Position numbers and translations under genes: made by a program | Source: Dasania phycosphaerae | Lineage (GTDB): Bacteria > Pseudomonadota > Gammaproteobacteria > Pseudomonadales > Dasaniaceae | Direction of reading: 5' to 3' | Length of the DNA: 64,000 nucleotides | NCBI RefSeq assembly: GCF_026891035.1 | Contig: NZ_JAPTGG010000004.1 | Location: 124,001 to 188,000, forward strand | Shown here: positions 54,602 through 62,877 of the stretch, one piece after another | How the letters are laid out: each line of letters opens with the position of its first letter | Position numbering within the stretch: position 1 is the stretch's first letter | Notes under the pieces: model-generated | The model's database searches: none | What the model was told of the DNA's origin: nothing | What the model saw: the letters and a program-made list of their open reading frames with translations, nothing else

Positions 54602-55387
54602 ATGCAAACACGATTATTTGGCAGTACCGATATAGCCGTGAGCCCACTGGGGCTAGGCACGGTAAAACTGGGCCGCGACCAAGGGGTAAAATACCCGCAG
54701 GCCTTTACCATACCCGACGACCACGCAGCCTCAGAGTTAATTAACCTGGCGAAAGATTTAGGCATTAATCTTATAGACACCGCCCCCGCTTACGGTAATA
54801 GCGAGCAACGTTTAGGGCCGCTATTAAAAGGCCAACGCAATGACTGGGTGATTTGTTCAAAAGTAGGTGAGGAATTTGACAACGGAGAATCGCGTTTTGA
54901 TTTTAGTAGCAAGCACACCCGCTACAGCATAGAGCGCAGCCTCAAACGTTTAAATACCGATTGGATAGATATAGTCTTAGTTCACTCCGACGGCAACGAT
55001 GAAGATATTATTCAGCACTGCGATGCCCTAGCCGAATTAGAAAAGTTAAAAGACCAAGGCCTGATACGCGCCTTTGGGGTGTCCACCAAAACAGTAAAAG
55101 GTGGCTTACTCGCGGCACAAAAAACCGATGCGGTGATGGCCACCTACAATTTAAGCTATCAAGATGAACAACCGGTAATCGATTACTGCCATAGTCAACA
55201 AAAAGGCTTATTGATTAAAAAAGCTTTTGCCAGTGGCCATATTTGCAAAGAGGGCGAGGACCCGGTGCAGAAATCTATGGATTTTATTTTTTCGCAGCCG
55301 GGGGTAAGCAGTGCCATAGTGGGAACCATTAACCCGCAACATCTAATCGCCAATGTCGCGGCAGTTAACAAGGTGTTAGGTGACTAA
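54602..55387 (+). CDS. Aldo/keto reductase
   Basis: A 261-residue TIM-barrel NADPH-dependent reductase. The catalytic residues appear in order: Asp in LIDTAPAYGNSEQ, Tyr in APAYG, Lys in VICSKVG and His in VLVHSDG; FSQPGVSSAIVGT near the end contacts NADPH. It is the second gene of a two-gene unit with the FAD oxidoreductase. Confidence 0.9.
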   Translation: MQTRLFGSTDIAVSPLGLGTVKLGRDQGVKYPQAFTIPDDHAASELINLAKDLGINLIDTAPAYGNSEQRLGPLLKGQRNDWVICSKVGEEFDNGESRFDFSSKHTRYSIERSLKRLNTDWIDIVLVHSDGNDEDIIQHCDALAELEKLKDQGLIRAFGVSTKTVKGGLLAAQKTDAVMATYNLSYQDEQPVIDYCHSQQKGLLIKKAFASGHICKEGEDPVQKSMDFIFSQPGVSSAIVGTINPQHLIANVAAVNKVLGD

Positions 55388-55426
55388 AACCTTGTTAACT
55401 TAGCAGCTTAAAATTTACAATAACAC

Positions 55427-56575
55427 TCAGCGTTTAAAGCCGCCAAAATCATCCGCACCGTCTTCTTCCAAACTTAACCCGCCGGCTATACTTTCCAGTT
55501 TTTCCGGTGAGGCATCATCACCCAGTTTTATCATTAGGCGTAAATCATTGGCCGAGTCAGCATGCGCCAGCGCATCTTCGTAGGTAATTTCACCGGTTTT
55601 ATACAACTCGTACAAAGCTTGGTCGAAGGTTTGCATGCCCTGCTCGTTAGATTTAGACATCAGCGATTTTAATTCATGCACCTCACCCTTGCGTATCATG
55701 TCTTGCGCCAGCGGTGAGTTGATTAACACTTCTACACAGGCGCGGCGGCCTTTGCCATCGGGGGTGGGTATTAATTGCTGCGCCACTATAGCGCGCAGGT
55801 TTAGCGATAAGTCCATCCACATTTGCCCGTGCCTGTCGGCGGGGAAAAAGTGCAGTATTCTATCCAAGGCCTGGTTGGCGTTGTTGGCGTGCAAAGTACA
55901 TAAACACAGGTGACCCGTTTCGGCGAAGGCTATGGCGTGTTCCATGGTTTCGCGGGTACGCACCTCGCCTATCATAATGACATCGGGAGCCTGCCGCAGC
56001 ATGTTTTTAAGGCCTACTTCAAAGCTGTCGGTGTCTATGCCCACCTCCCGCTGGGTGACTATGCAGCCCTGATGCTGGTGTATATATTCAATGGGATCTT
56101 CCACCGAAATAATATGACCCTTAGAATTTTTATTGCGGTGACCTATCATCGCCGCCAGTGAGGTAGATTTACCCGAGCCAGTAGCGCCCACAAAAATAAC
56201 CAATCCGCGCTTGGTCATGGATAAATCTTTAATCACATCGGGCAAGCCCAAATCATCCACTTTGGGGATATTGGTTTCTATGCGACGCAACACCATACCG
56301 GCCAAGTTGCGCTGGTAAAAAGCACTGACCCGAAAACGGCCTATGCCGCGGGCGCTAATGGCAAAGTTACACTCTTTTTCACGCACAAAGTCGCGGCGCT
56401 GAGTTTCGTTCATAATGCCCATTACCGTTTCACGGGTTTTCTCTGGGCTTAGTGGAGAAGTAGTAACGGGTACTACTTTGCCATGCACTTTAATTGATGG
56501 CGGCACACCGGCAGTAATAAATAAATCCGACGCGCCCTTCTCAACCATAATGGTTAGTAACTTATCAATCTCCAC
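55427..56575 (-). CDS. pilU: Type IV pilus retraction ATPase PilU
   Basis: A PilT-like hexameric ATPase of 382 residues that assists PilT in pilus retraction. N-terminal PAS-like domain, Walker A GATGSGKST, Asp boxes in VEDPIEY, Walker B VIMIGEVRTRE, and the His box (CLCTLHANNANQALDR). SARGIGRFRVSAFYQRN and the C-terminal DALAHADSANDLRL are PilU rather than PilT signatures. Start codon GTG, with AGGAG only three bases upstream. Confidence 0.95.
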   Translation of the reverse strand: MEIDKLLTIMVEKGASDLFITAGVPPSIKVHGKVVPVTTSPLSPEKTRETVMGIMNETQRRDFVREKECNFAISARGIGRFRVSAFYQRNLAGMVLRRIETNIPKVDDLGLPDVIKDLSMTKRGLVIFVGATGSGKSTSLAAMIGHRNKNSKGHIISVEDPIEYIHQHQGCIVTQREVGIDTDSFEVGLKNMLRQAPDVIMIGEVRTRETMEHAIAFAETGHLCLCTLHANNANQALDRILHFFPADRHGQMWMDLSLNLRAIVAQQLIPTPDGKGRRACVEVLINSPLAQDMIRKGEVHELKSLMSKSNEQGMQTFDQALYELYKTGEITYEDALAHADSANDLRLMIKLGDDASPEKLESIAGGLSLEEDGADDFGGFKR

Positions 56576-56590
56576 ACCACTCTCCTACAT

Positions 56591-56617
56591 AAATCACTAA
56601 ATCATTGTGAGTGATTT
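56591..56617. other. Stem-loop between pilT and pilU
   Basis: AAATCACT/AGTGATTT, 8-bp perfect arms with an 11-base loop in the 60-bp pilT-pilU gap. No T-run follows on the minus strand, so it may reduce rather than stop read-through, or stabilise the pilT message. Confidence 0.4.
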
Positions 56618-56635
56618 ACTTTTGTGTTTTTGCTG

Positions 56636-57670
56636 TTAAAAATTTTCAGGGAAACGCGCTTTCTCACGCGCCACATCGCGGCTGATTAAACGCTTATCAA
56701 TTAAGTCAGCCAAGCACTGATCGATAGTCTGCATACCTATGCTGCCGCCGGTTTGTATGGCCGAGTACATTTGCGCCACTTTATCTTCACGGATTAAGTT
56801 ACGTATGGCCGGTGTGCCTATCATAATTTCGTGTGCGGCTACGCGGCCACCGCCATTCTTTTTCAATAAGGTTTGTGAAATAACCGACTGTAAGGATTCT
56901 GACAGCATGGAACGTATCATGGATTTTTCTTCGCCGGGGAATACGTCGATAATACGGTCTATGGTTTTAGCCGCCGAGGTGGTGTGCAAGGTGCCGAATA
57001 CTAAGTGACCGGTTTCTGCCGCCGTCATCGCTAGGCGTATGGTTTCTAAGTCACGCAATTCGCCCACCAAAATAATATCCGGGTCTTCACGCAGTGCCGA
57101 GCGCAGTGCCTCGTTAAAGCCGTGAGTATCTCTGTGTACCTCACGCTGGTTAACTAAGCATTTTTTAGATTCGTGCACAAATTCTATAGGGTCTTCTATG
57201 GTTAAAATATGTTCGTACTTATTGTCGTTGATGTAATCCATCATCGCCGCCAAGGTAGTAGACTTACCCGAACCGGTAGGCCCCGTTACCAACACCAAGC
57301 CACGCGGCACCATGGCCAAGTCTCTAAATACCTGCCCCATGCCCAGCTCTTCCATAGTTAGCACCTTAGAGGGGATGGTACGAAATACCGCACCGCAACC
57401 ACGGTTTTGGTTAAAGGCATTTACACGAAAGCGCGCCACACCGGGTACTTCAAACGAGAAATCGGTTTCTAAAAACTCTTCAAAGTCTTTGCGCTGTTTA
57501 TCATTCATAATTTCATAGATTAAATTATGAACTTCTTTATGCTCCATGGGTGGCAAGTTAATACGGCGCACATCACCATCTACCCGTATCATGGGCGGCA
57601 AGCCTGCTGAAAGATGTAAGTCAGACGCGCCCTGTTTGGCACTAAATGCGAGAAGCTCGGTAATATCCAT
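56636..57670 (-). CDS. pilT: Type IV pilus retraction ATPase PilT
   Basis: The main retraction motor, 344 residues, equal to the Pseudomonas protein. Walker A GPTGSGKST, Asp box IEDPIEFVH, Walker B IILVGELRDLE, His box FGTLHTTSAAKTIDR, and the PilT-specific AIRNLIRE element. The ATG is four codons into the longest frame. It precedes pilU and is divergent from yggS. Confidence 0.97.
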   Translation of the reverse strand: MDITELLAFSAKQGASDLHLSAGLPPMIRVDGDVRRINLPPMEHKEVHNLIYEIMNDKQRKDFEEFLETDFSFEVPGVARFRVNAFNQNRGCGAVFRTIPSKVLTMEELGMGQVFRDLAMVPRGLVLVTGPTGSGKSTTLAAMMDYINDNKYEHILTIEDPIEFVHESKKCLVNQREVHRDTHGFNEALRSALREDPDIILVGELRDLETIRLAMTAAETGHLVFGTLHTTSAAKTIDRIIDVFPGEEKSMIRSMLSESLQSVISQTLLKKNGGGRVAAHEIMIGTPAIRNLIREDKVAQMYSAIQTGGSIGMQTIDQCLADLIDKRLISRDVAREKARFPENF

Positions 57671-57816
57671 GGACACCCTCAAATATTGTTAATCATATCT
57701 ACCGCGTGAATTACAACGTGTATACCGTAGATATTGCGTATAATGTTTTTGTTATCGTTTGCGATGACGCCTTTATAACACAGCTACTTGATAAATCAGC
57801 ACTTTATGGACTCATC

Positions 57817-58515
57817 ATGGCAACCACAATAGCGCAGAATATAGCAAAGCTACAGCAACGTATTAGTGTAGCAGAACAAAAATACCAACGTGATCACGAT
57901 TCTGTAAAACTCATGGCGGTAAGCAAAACCAAACCCGCCGCCTTAATCCGTGAAGCGGCCGCTGCCGGTGCCTACCATATAGGCGAAAACTACCTGCAAG
58001 AAGCGCTGGAAAAAATCATCGAGCTGAAAGATTTAGATCTGTGCTGGCATTTTATAGGCCCCATACAGTCCAATAAAACTCGCCCCATAGCCGAGCACTT
58101 TGACTGGGTACACGGGGTAGACCGCCTAAAAATAGCCCGCCGCCTGAGCGAGCAACGCCCGCCCTCGCTGCCCGCGCTCAACATCTGCCTGCAGGTCAAC
58201 GTCAACGATGAGAGCAGCAAAAGCGGGGTGAGCTTAGCCGAGCTGCCCGAATTGGCGCTGGCGGTAGCCGAATTGCCACAGCTGCAGCTACGCGGGCTAA
58301 TGGCCATACCCAAGGCCAGCACCGACCAGCAAGAACAACGCCACAACTTCGCCCAAGTCGCCAACGCCTTTAAAGCCCTACAAAGCCAGTTGCCGCAGCT
58401 AGATACTTTATCCATGGGCATGTCGGGTGATATGGACGCCGCCATCGCCGAAGGCAGCACCATAGTGCGCATAGGCACCGATATATTTGGTGCCAGAGCC
58501 ACACCGCCTGCCTAA
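57817..58515 (+). CDS. yggS: PLP homeostasis protein (YggS/PROSC)
   Basis: A pyridoxal-phosphate-binding TIM-barrel protein of 232 residues that buffers free PLP. LMAVSKTKPA contains the PLP Lys; GENYLQEALEK, WHFIGPIQSNK and MGMSGDMDAAIAEGSTIVRIGTDIFG are family signatures. The start is the ATG before ATTIAQN; the longer frame has no similarity. It is upstream of proC, the normal neighbour. Confidence 0.95.
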   Translation: MATTIAQNIAKLQQRISVAEQKYQRDHDSVKLMAVSKTKPAALIREAAAAGAYHIGENYLQEALEKIIELKDLDLCWHFIGPIQSNKTRPIAEHFDWVHGVDRLKIARRLSEQRPPSLPALNICLQVNVNDESSKSGVSLAELPELALAVAELPQLQLRGLMAIPKASTDQQEQRHNFAQVANAFKALQSQLPQLDTLSMGMSGDMDAAIAEGSTIVRIGTDIFGARATPPA

Positions 58516-58588
58516 GGCTAGCTTGATATTGCTATACTCGCCCCCACATAGAATCATTGACGTAGACACTCACTAGGGAGTACTAAAC

Positions 58589-59413
58589 TTGGCCGACCCC
58601 ATTATCGCCTTTATAGGCGCTGGCAATATGTCATCCACCATTATTGGCGGCTTAGTGGCCAAGGGTTACCCCGCCGCGAACATCATCGCCACCGCCACCC
58701 GCCAGGCCAGCTTAGATAAGCTAACCGCCATCGCCCCTGTAACTACCACCTTAGACAACCAAGCCGCCATCGCCCAAGCCGATGTAGTGGTCTTAGGGGT
58801 CAAACCCCAGGTAATGAAAAGTGTGTGCCTAACACTGGCCCCAGCCATACAAGCAAAAAAACCTTTAGTAATATCACTGGCCGCAGGCCTCACTTTAAAC
58901 AGCTTTAGCGAGTGGTTAGGTGAGGGCCTGGCCCTGGTGCGCTGCATGCCTAACACCCCATCATTAGTACAATGCGGTGCCAGCGGTTTATACGGCAATG
59001 CCGCCGTTAGCCCAGCGCAACGCGACATGGCCGACAGCATGATGAAAGCGGTAGGCATTAGCCTATGGGTAGAGCAAGAAAGCGATATAGACGCCGTAAC
59101 CGCGGTATCGGGCAGCGGCCCGGCCTATTATTTTTTAGTGATGGAGGCTATGCAGGCCGCAGGCGTACAACTGGGCTTAAGCCCAGAAGTAGCTAGGCAA
59201 TTAACCTTGCAAACCGCTTTAGGCGCCGCCACTATGGCCAGCCAAAGCAGTGACGAGGCTGCCGAGCTAAGACGCAAAGTTACCTCGCCCGGCGGTACCA
59301 CCGAGCAGGCCATACTCAGCCTGCAAGCCGATGGCCTGGAAGCCATGTTTGCCAAAGCCATGACCGCCTGCCGTGATCGCGCCATTGTTATGGCTAAAGA
59401 AATGGCCGGTTAA
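58589..59413 (+). CDS. proC: Pyrroline-5-carboxylate reductase
   Basis: Last enzyme of proline synthesis. 274 residues with the NAD(P) motif IAFIGAGNMSSTIIGGL at the N-terminus and SGSGPAYYFLVMEAM and SPGGTTEQAI in the dimerisation domain. The start is TTG, supported by AGGGAG eight bases upstream. Confidence 0.96.
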   Translation: MADPIIAFIGAGNMSSTIIGGLVAKGYPAANIIATATRQASLDKLTAIAPVTTTLDNQAAIAQADVVVLGVKPQVMKSVCLTLAPAIQAKKPLVISLAAGLTLNSFSEWLGEGLALVRCMPNTPSLVQCGASGLYGNAAVSPAQRDMADSMMKAVGISLWVEQESDIDAVTAVSGSGPAYYFLVMEAMQAAGVQLGLSPEVARQLTLQTALGAATMASQSSDEAAELRRKVTSPGGTTEQAILSLQADGLEAMFAKAMTACRDRAIVMAKEMAG

Positions 59414-59414
59414 T

Positions 59415-59433
59415 AGCCAAGCGGTGCTTGGCT
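59415..59433. other. Perfect hairpin after proC
   Basis: AGCCAAGC/GCTTGGCT with a 3-base loop, immediately after the proC stop codon. There is no T-run, so it is not a standard terminator; it may protect the 3' end of the message. Confidence 0.5.
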
Positions 59434-59512
59434 AGCGGCAAGCTTTAAGCTACTAGCCGTAAGATAAAAACACTGACTTTAATACACTTGCCGCTTACAG
59501 CTTGCGGCTTAC
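59434..59512. repeat. REP-like palindromic repeat cluster between proC and yggT
   Basis: Two head-to-tail 12-bp copies, CTTGCCGCTTAC (59487-59498) and CTTGCGGCTTAC (59501-59512), face an inverted copy (AGCGGCAAG at 59434-59442, exact complement of 59487-59495). The layout resembles the short repetitive extragenic palindromes found between genes in gammaproteobacteria. Confidence 0.5.
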
Positions 59513-59549
59513 AACTGGCCGCCACCGGCGGCCTTTACATGGAGCATAC

Positions 59550-60137
59550 ATGGGCGCGCTAACCGAAATTGGCAACCTACTGATACACACCGTTTTTAAT
59601 TTATTTTTAATCGCCGTACTGCTGCGCCTATTACTGCAATTTGCCCGCGCCGATTTTTACAACCCGGTGTCGCAGTTTTTAGTCAAAGTGACCAAGCCTT
59701 TTTTACAACCGCTGCGTCGCGTCATCCCCGGCTTTTTGGGCATAGACATGGCCGCAGTCGTGCTGGCTGTACTCGCCCAAATGCTAGCCATCACTTTATT
59801 ACTGCTTATGCTCGGCTACGGCTTTGCCAACCCGCTGTATTTATTTATGTGGTCCGTGCTGGGCTGCTTGGGCATAGTGCTGAATATTTATTTTTTCGCC
59901 ATCCTGGCTGTCATTATTTTAAGCTGGGTTAGCCCCGGTAGTTACAACCCCTTTGTGCTGTTGCTCAACCAACTCACCGAACCGGTAATGACCCCCTTTC
60001 GAAAAATGCTACCCTCATTGGGCGGCCTAGACCTATCACCCATATTGGTGTTTTTAAGCATCAATGTACTGACGATAATTTTAAAGCACTTAGCTGCCGC
60101 GGCGATGATGCCTATGGGAGTGGTAATAGGGATTTAG
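59550..60137 (+). CDS. yggT: YggT-family membrane protein
   Basis: 195 residues with two copies of the YggT module, each a membrane-helix pair followed by a conserved loop (FYNPVSQFLVKVTKPFLQPLRRVIP and SYNPFVLLLNQLTEPVMTPFRKMLP). It affects osmotic tolerance in E. coli; the mechanism is unknown. The start ATG follows GGAG by five bases. It is the usual gene after proC. Confidence 0.93.
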   Translation: MGALTEIGNLLIHTVFNLFLIAVLLRLLLQFARADFYNPVSQFLVKVTKPFLQPLRRVIPGFLGIDMAAVVLAVLAQMLAITLLLLMLGYGFANPLYLFMWSVLGCLGIVLNIYFFAILAVIILSWVSPGSYNPFVLLLNQLTEPVMTPFRKMLPSLGGLDLSPILVFLSINVLTIILKHLAAAAMMPMGVVIGI

Positions 60138-60175
60138 CTTTTGGGATTTATGCGCGGCTTGGCAGCAAGCTAGTG

Positions 60176-60219
60176 GCTTGCGAGGCACGCGCGTAACCAA
60201 AGTACTTATGGGGCATCCT
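60176..60219 (+). repeat. Left copy of an inverted repeat flanking the Sel1 gene
   Basis: The core GCTTGCGAGGCACGCGCGTAA followed by CCAAAGTACTTATGGGGCATCC resembles, in inverted orientation, the sequence at 61270-61323. The alignment is imperfect, with a 12-bp extra palindromic stretch in the right copy. Confidence 0.5.
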
Positions 60220-60222
60220 ACC

Positions 60223-61026
60223 TCAATTAATTGTTTGGGCATGTGTTTTCACCCAATCCTCAGCCTTAGCTTTCATTTCATTTCTTGATGCTTTTGATAT
60301 GCGCAATTCCATTTCTATCATTCTCATTGACCATTCGTTAACACCAAGCATCTTTGCAACTTGGTACCAAAAATAAGCCTTTTTTGAATCAACGTTATAG
60401 AGGCCGGGGTTGGAGTAGATAAACCCTAGATTACCAATGGCATAAATATTTAATTTTTCTGCTGATTTTGTATGCCAAAAAATCGCTTGGTCAAGATCTA
60501 AGTCCGAATCTAATTTTGCACCCGGCTCAACACCAGTTTGATACATTAAGCCTAAGTACATCATGGCATTTGAGTTACCTAATGACTTTGCTTGCAGTAA
60601 GTAGTCCATTCCAAGCTTACTATCTATCACCTTATCAACAGGGTTTAAGCCAAGATAATAAGCCCCCAATGATGCTTGTGCCTCTGAAACACCCAAGGCT
60701 GCCGCTTGCTTTAGTAGATTAATACCTTCTGAAATATCACGATTGTAGCCTCCGCCCGCTAGCTTTCTTTGACCAAGCTCTAAAACAGCTAGGGGATAAA
60801 CCTGGTCGGCAGATTTCTGTAACCAACGCCTAGCTATTTTTTCATTTTTTGGAACACCCCATGCATTCCAGTATGCATATGACATGTATAGCTGAGCGTG
60901 CGGATCACCAGCTTTAGCTGCATCCAAATAATATGTTGCCGCTTGGCTAAGCTCTTCCTCTGTAGGGTTAGTGCTGAAGCTGGGCATTGAAAATATAAGA
61001 GCAAAAATCAGAAATACTGTTTTCAT
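60223..61026 (-). CDS. Sel1-repeat (TPR-like) periplasmic protein
   Basis: A 267-residue secreted protein: signal peptide (MKTVFLIFALIFSMPSFS) then several Sel1-like repeats, including GDPHAQLYMSYAYWNAWGVPKNEKIARRWLQKSAD, GVSEAQASLGAYYLG and GNSNAMMYLGLMYQTG. Sel1 repeats form a solenoid that binds partner proteins. The ATG is preceded by a perfect AGGAGG five bases upstream. The gene is visibly AT-richer than its neighbours and lies alone between two related inverted repeats, so recent acquisition is likely. Confidence 0.85.
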   Translation of the reverse strand: MKTVFLIFALIFSMPSFSTNPTEEELSQAATYYLDAAKAGDPHAQLYMSYAYWNAWGVPKNEKIARRWLQKSADQVYPLAVLELGQRKLAGGGYNRDISEGINLLKQAAALGVSEAQASLGAYYLGLNPVDKVIDSKLGMDYLLQAKSLGNSNAMMYLGLMYQTGVEPGAKLDSDLDLDQAIFWHTKSAEKLNIYAIGNLGFIYSNPGLYNVDSKKAYFWYQVAKMLGVNEWSMRMIEMELRISKASRNEMKAKAEDWVKTHAQTIN

Positions 61027-61269
61027 CGTCACCTCCTAGTGACCATAACGTTTAGAACAAGTTACGGAGCCTTGTTTGTTACAGATGATAAATCAAGGTA
61101 GCTCAACAAATCGTAAAGGGCTAAATGCAGCACACAAGACCTGACTACTTTAGTGTTAGCTCACTAATATTAAAACCCTCTACTACGCGCGATCTCCAAG
61201 GCGGCAAGGTGGCTGCTCACTAGACTGTAGTCGGCAAGGACCCAGCGCGTAGCCTAGAGCCAGCCCCAC

Positions 61270-61323
61270 GGATACCACAAATACTTTGGGTACAAGAATG
61301 TACTTACGGCGTGCCTAGCAAGC
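61270..61323 (-). repeat. Right copy of an inverted repeat flanking the Sel1 gene
   Basis: On the minus strand it reads GCTTGCTAGGCACGCCGTAA, then the palindrome GTACATTCTTGTAC, then CCAAAGTATTTGTGGTATCC, closely parallel to the left copy at 60176-60219. Such elements may be a dispersed genomic repeat family. Confidence 0.5.
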
Positions 61324-61407
61324 AGCTACCTTTCTATCCCCCAGCTACACCCCCAACAATCCCCCCCTTGCCCCCAATAATTATTTACCCCAACACACAA
61401 ATAAAGT

Positions 61408-61436
61408 TTGACAAAGATTTAAGTGAGGAATATATA
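61408..61436 (+). promoter_or_regulatory. Strong candidate sigma70 promoter of the aminomutase operon
   Basis: A perfect -35 TTGACA (61408-61413), 17 bp, and TATATA (61431-61436) as -10. The start codon lies about 90 bp downstream, leaving a leader with a small inverted repeat. Confidence 0.7.
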
Positions 61437-61445
61437 GTCGCTTCA

Positions 61446-61462
61446 TTACAGGCATACTGTAA
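61446..61462. promoter_or_regulatory. Operator-like inverted repeat just after the promoter
   Basis: TTACAG-5 bases-CTGTAA, beginning nine bases after the -10 box, so it covers the expected transcription start. A dimeric repressor bound here would block transcription; the regulator is unknown and the site may be chance. Confidence 0.4.
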
Positions 61463-61527
61463 TACGCCTCGAAGGGCCGAGACGTTTTAGCTTGTGCAGG
61501 TCGCCCATCTGCTATTAAAGAGTTGAA

Positions 61528-62877
61528 ATGGACAATATCATCCGCGACGAGGAGCCTCCTAGCCTGGCCACAGCCATGCTAAGCACGCCCTCAGCTATTT
61601 CTGTAGTTGACCTTAAACCCAAGGCTTTCCCGCCAGCCACTGTACAACCCATACGCGTTATTCATAACCGCCGCCGCAACAGGTTTCGTTTATCCAAAGC
61701 CTCGGCTGAGTTTTTGCGCCGTTTTTACCCGCAGGCTACTGCAGATGACTGGAACGATTGGCGCTGGCAAAACCGCCACCGTGTACGCACGCTGGAAGAC
61801 TTAGAGCGCATAGTCACTTTATCCGAAGATGAACGCGCCGCTATAGTGCGTCACCAAGGTGCCCTACCCGTAGGCATCACCCCTTACTACGCCTCACTAA
61901 TAGACAGCGAAAACACCAGCCAAGGTTTGCGCCGCACCGTTATACCTGTGCTCAGCGAATATGAAACCAGCGCCGGTGAAAACGAAGACCCTTTAGGTGA
62001 AGACCATCACAGCCCTGTGCCCGGTTTAGTACATCGCTACCCCGACCGCGTTTTATTATTGGTTACCAACTTTTGTTCGGTGTATTGCCGCTACTGTACC
62101 CGTGCCCGCATGGTGGGTTCAGCCGGTGAGCGCAGTGTGAAAAAATCCGATATAGAAGCCGCTTTCGATTACATCAGGCAGCATACCGAAATTCGCGACG
62201 TGCTGATTTCTGGTGGCGATCCACTGAGCCTGGATGATGAAAAACTGGATTATGTATTACGCAATCTGCGCGCAATACCTCATGTCGAATTTATTCGCAT
62301 TGGCAGCAAGCAGCCCGTGGTACAACCCATGCGTATTACCAGCGAATTAACCCGCATGCTAAAACGCTACCACCCTTTATGGATGAGTTTGCACTTCACC
62401 CACGCCGACGAACTTACCCCCGAGGTGGTCGCCGCCTGTGGTCGCTTGGCAGATGCCGGTATACCACTGGGCAGCCAAACCGTATTGCTAAAAGGTGTTA
62501 ACGATGATGTAAACACCATGACTACGCTTATGCACGGTTTGTTAAAAGCGCGGGTAAAACCTTATTACCTGTATCAGTGCGATCCTATTTCAGGCTCGGC
62601 GCATTTCCGCACCCCGGTCTCTACCGGCGTGGAATTAATTCGCGCCATGCGTGGCCACACCACCGGTTATGCCATACCCACCTTTGTGGTGGATGCGCCC
62701 AACGGCGGCGGTAAAATTCCCATCGCTCCCGACTATGTGCAAGGCTACGACGACAATGGCGAGCTGTTATTAAAAAGCTATGACGGTGGCGTTTATCGCT
62801 ACCCCGATAGCGGTGCCAGGCTGCCTATAGCGCAAGCCAGCAAGCAAGAGGAGGTTATCTCATGGGAGCATCTGTAA
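61528..62877 (+). CDS. Lysine 2,3-aminomutase-like radical SAM enzyme
   Basis: A PLP-dependent radical SAM aminomutase of the KamA/AblA family, 449 residues. The 4Fe-4S/SAM motif CxxxCxxC is CSVYCRYC (C183, C187, C190); SGGDPLSL follows. The PLP Lys is K396 in NGGGK. Asp352 (YQCDP) and Asp389 (VVDAP) match the two aspartates that hold the substrate side-chain amine in clostridial lysine 2,3-aminomutase, so a lysine-like substrate is likely. The N-terminus is about 40 residues longer than usual and the C-terminal Cys zinc motif of some family members is absent. No acetyltransferase gene follows; instead an ATP-grasp gene overlaps it by 16 bp. Confidence 0.88.
   Translation: MDNIIRDEEPPSLATAMLSTPSAISVVDLKPKAFPPATVQPIRVIHNRRRNRFRLSKASAEFLRRFYPQATADDWNDWRWQNRHRVRTLEDLERIVTLSEDERAAIVRHQGALPVGITPYYASLIDSENTSQGLRRTVIPVLSEYETSAGENEDPLGEDHHSPVPGLVHRYPDRVLLLVTNFCSVYCRYCTRARMVGSAGERSVKKSDIEAAFDYIRQHTEIRDVLISGGDPLSLDDEKLDYVLRNLRAIPHVEFIRIGSKQPVVQPMRITSELTRMLKRYHPLWMSLHFTHADELTPEVVAACGRLADAGIPLGSQTVLLKGVNDDVNTMTTLMHGLLKARVKPYYLYQCDPISGSAHFRTPVSTGVELIRAMRGHTTGYAIPTFVVDAPNGGGKIPIAPDYVQGYDDNGELLLKSYDGGVYRYPDSGARLPIAQASKQEEVISWEHL

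Larger units (their letters stand above)
61027..61527. other. 501-bp intergenic region with repeat and promoter
   Basis: Holds the right copy of the repeat flanking the Sel1 gene, C-rich stretches (61340-61375), and a well-formed promoter for the aminomutase operon. No open frame with coding character was seen. The first 30 bp contain the Sel1 ribosome-binding site. Confidence 0.6.
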
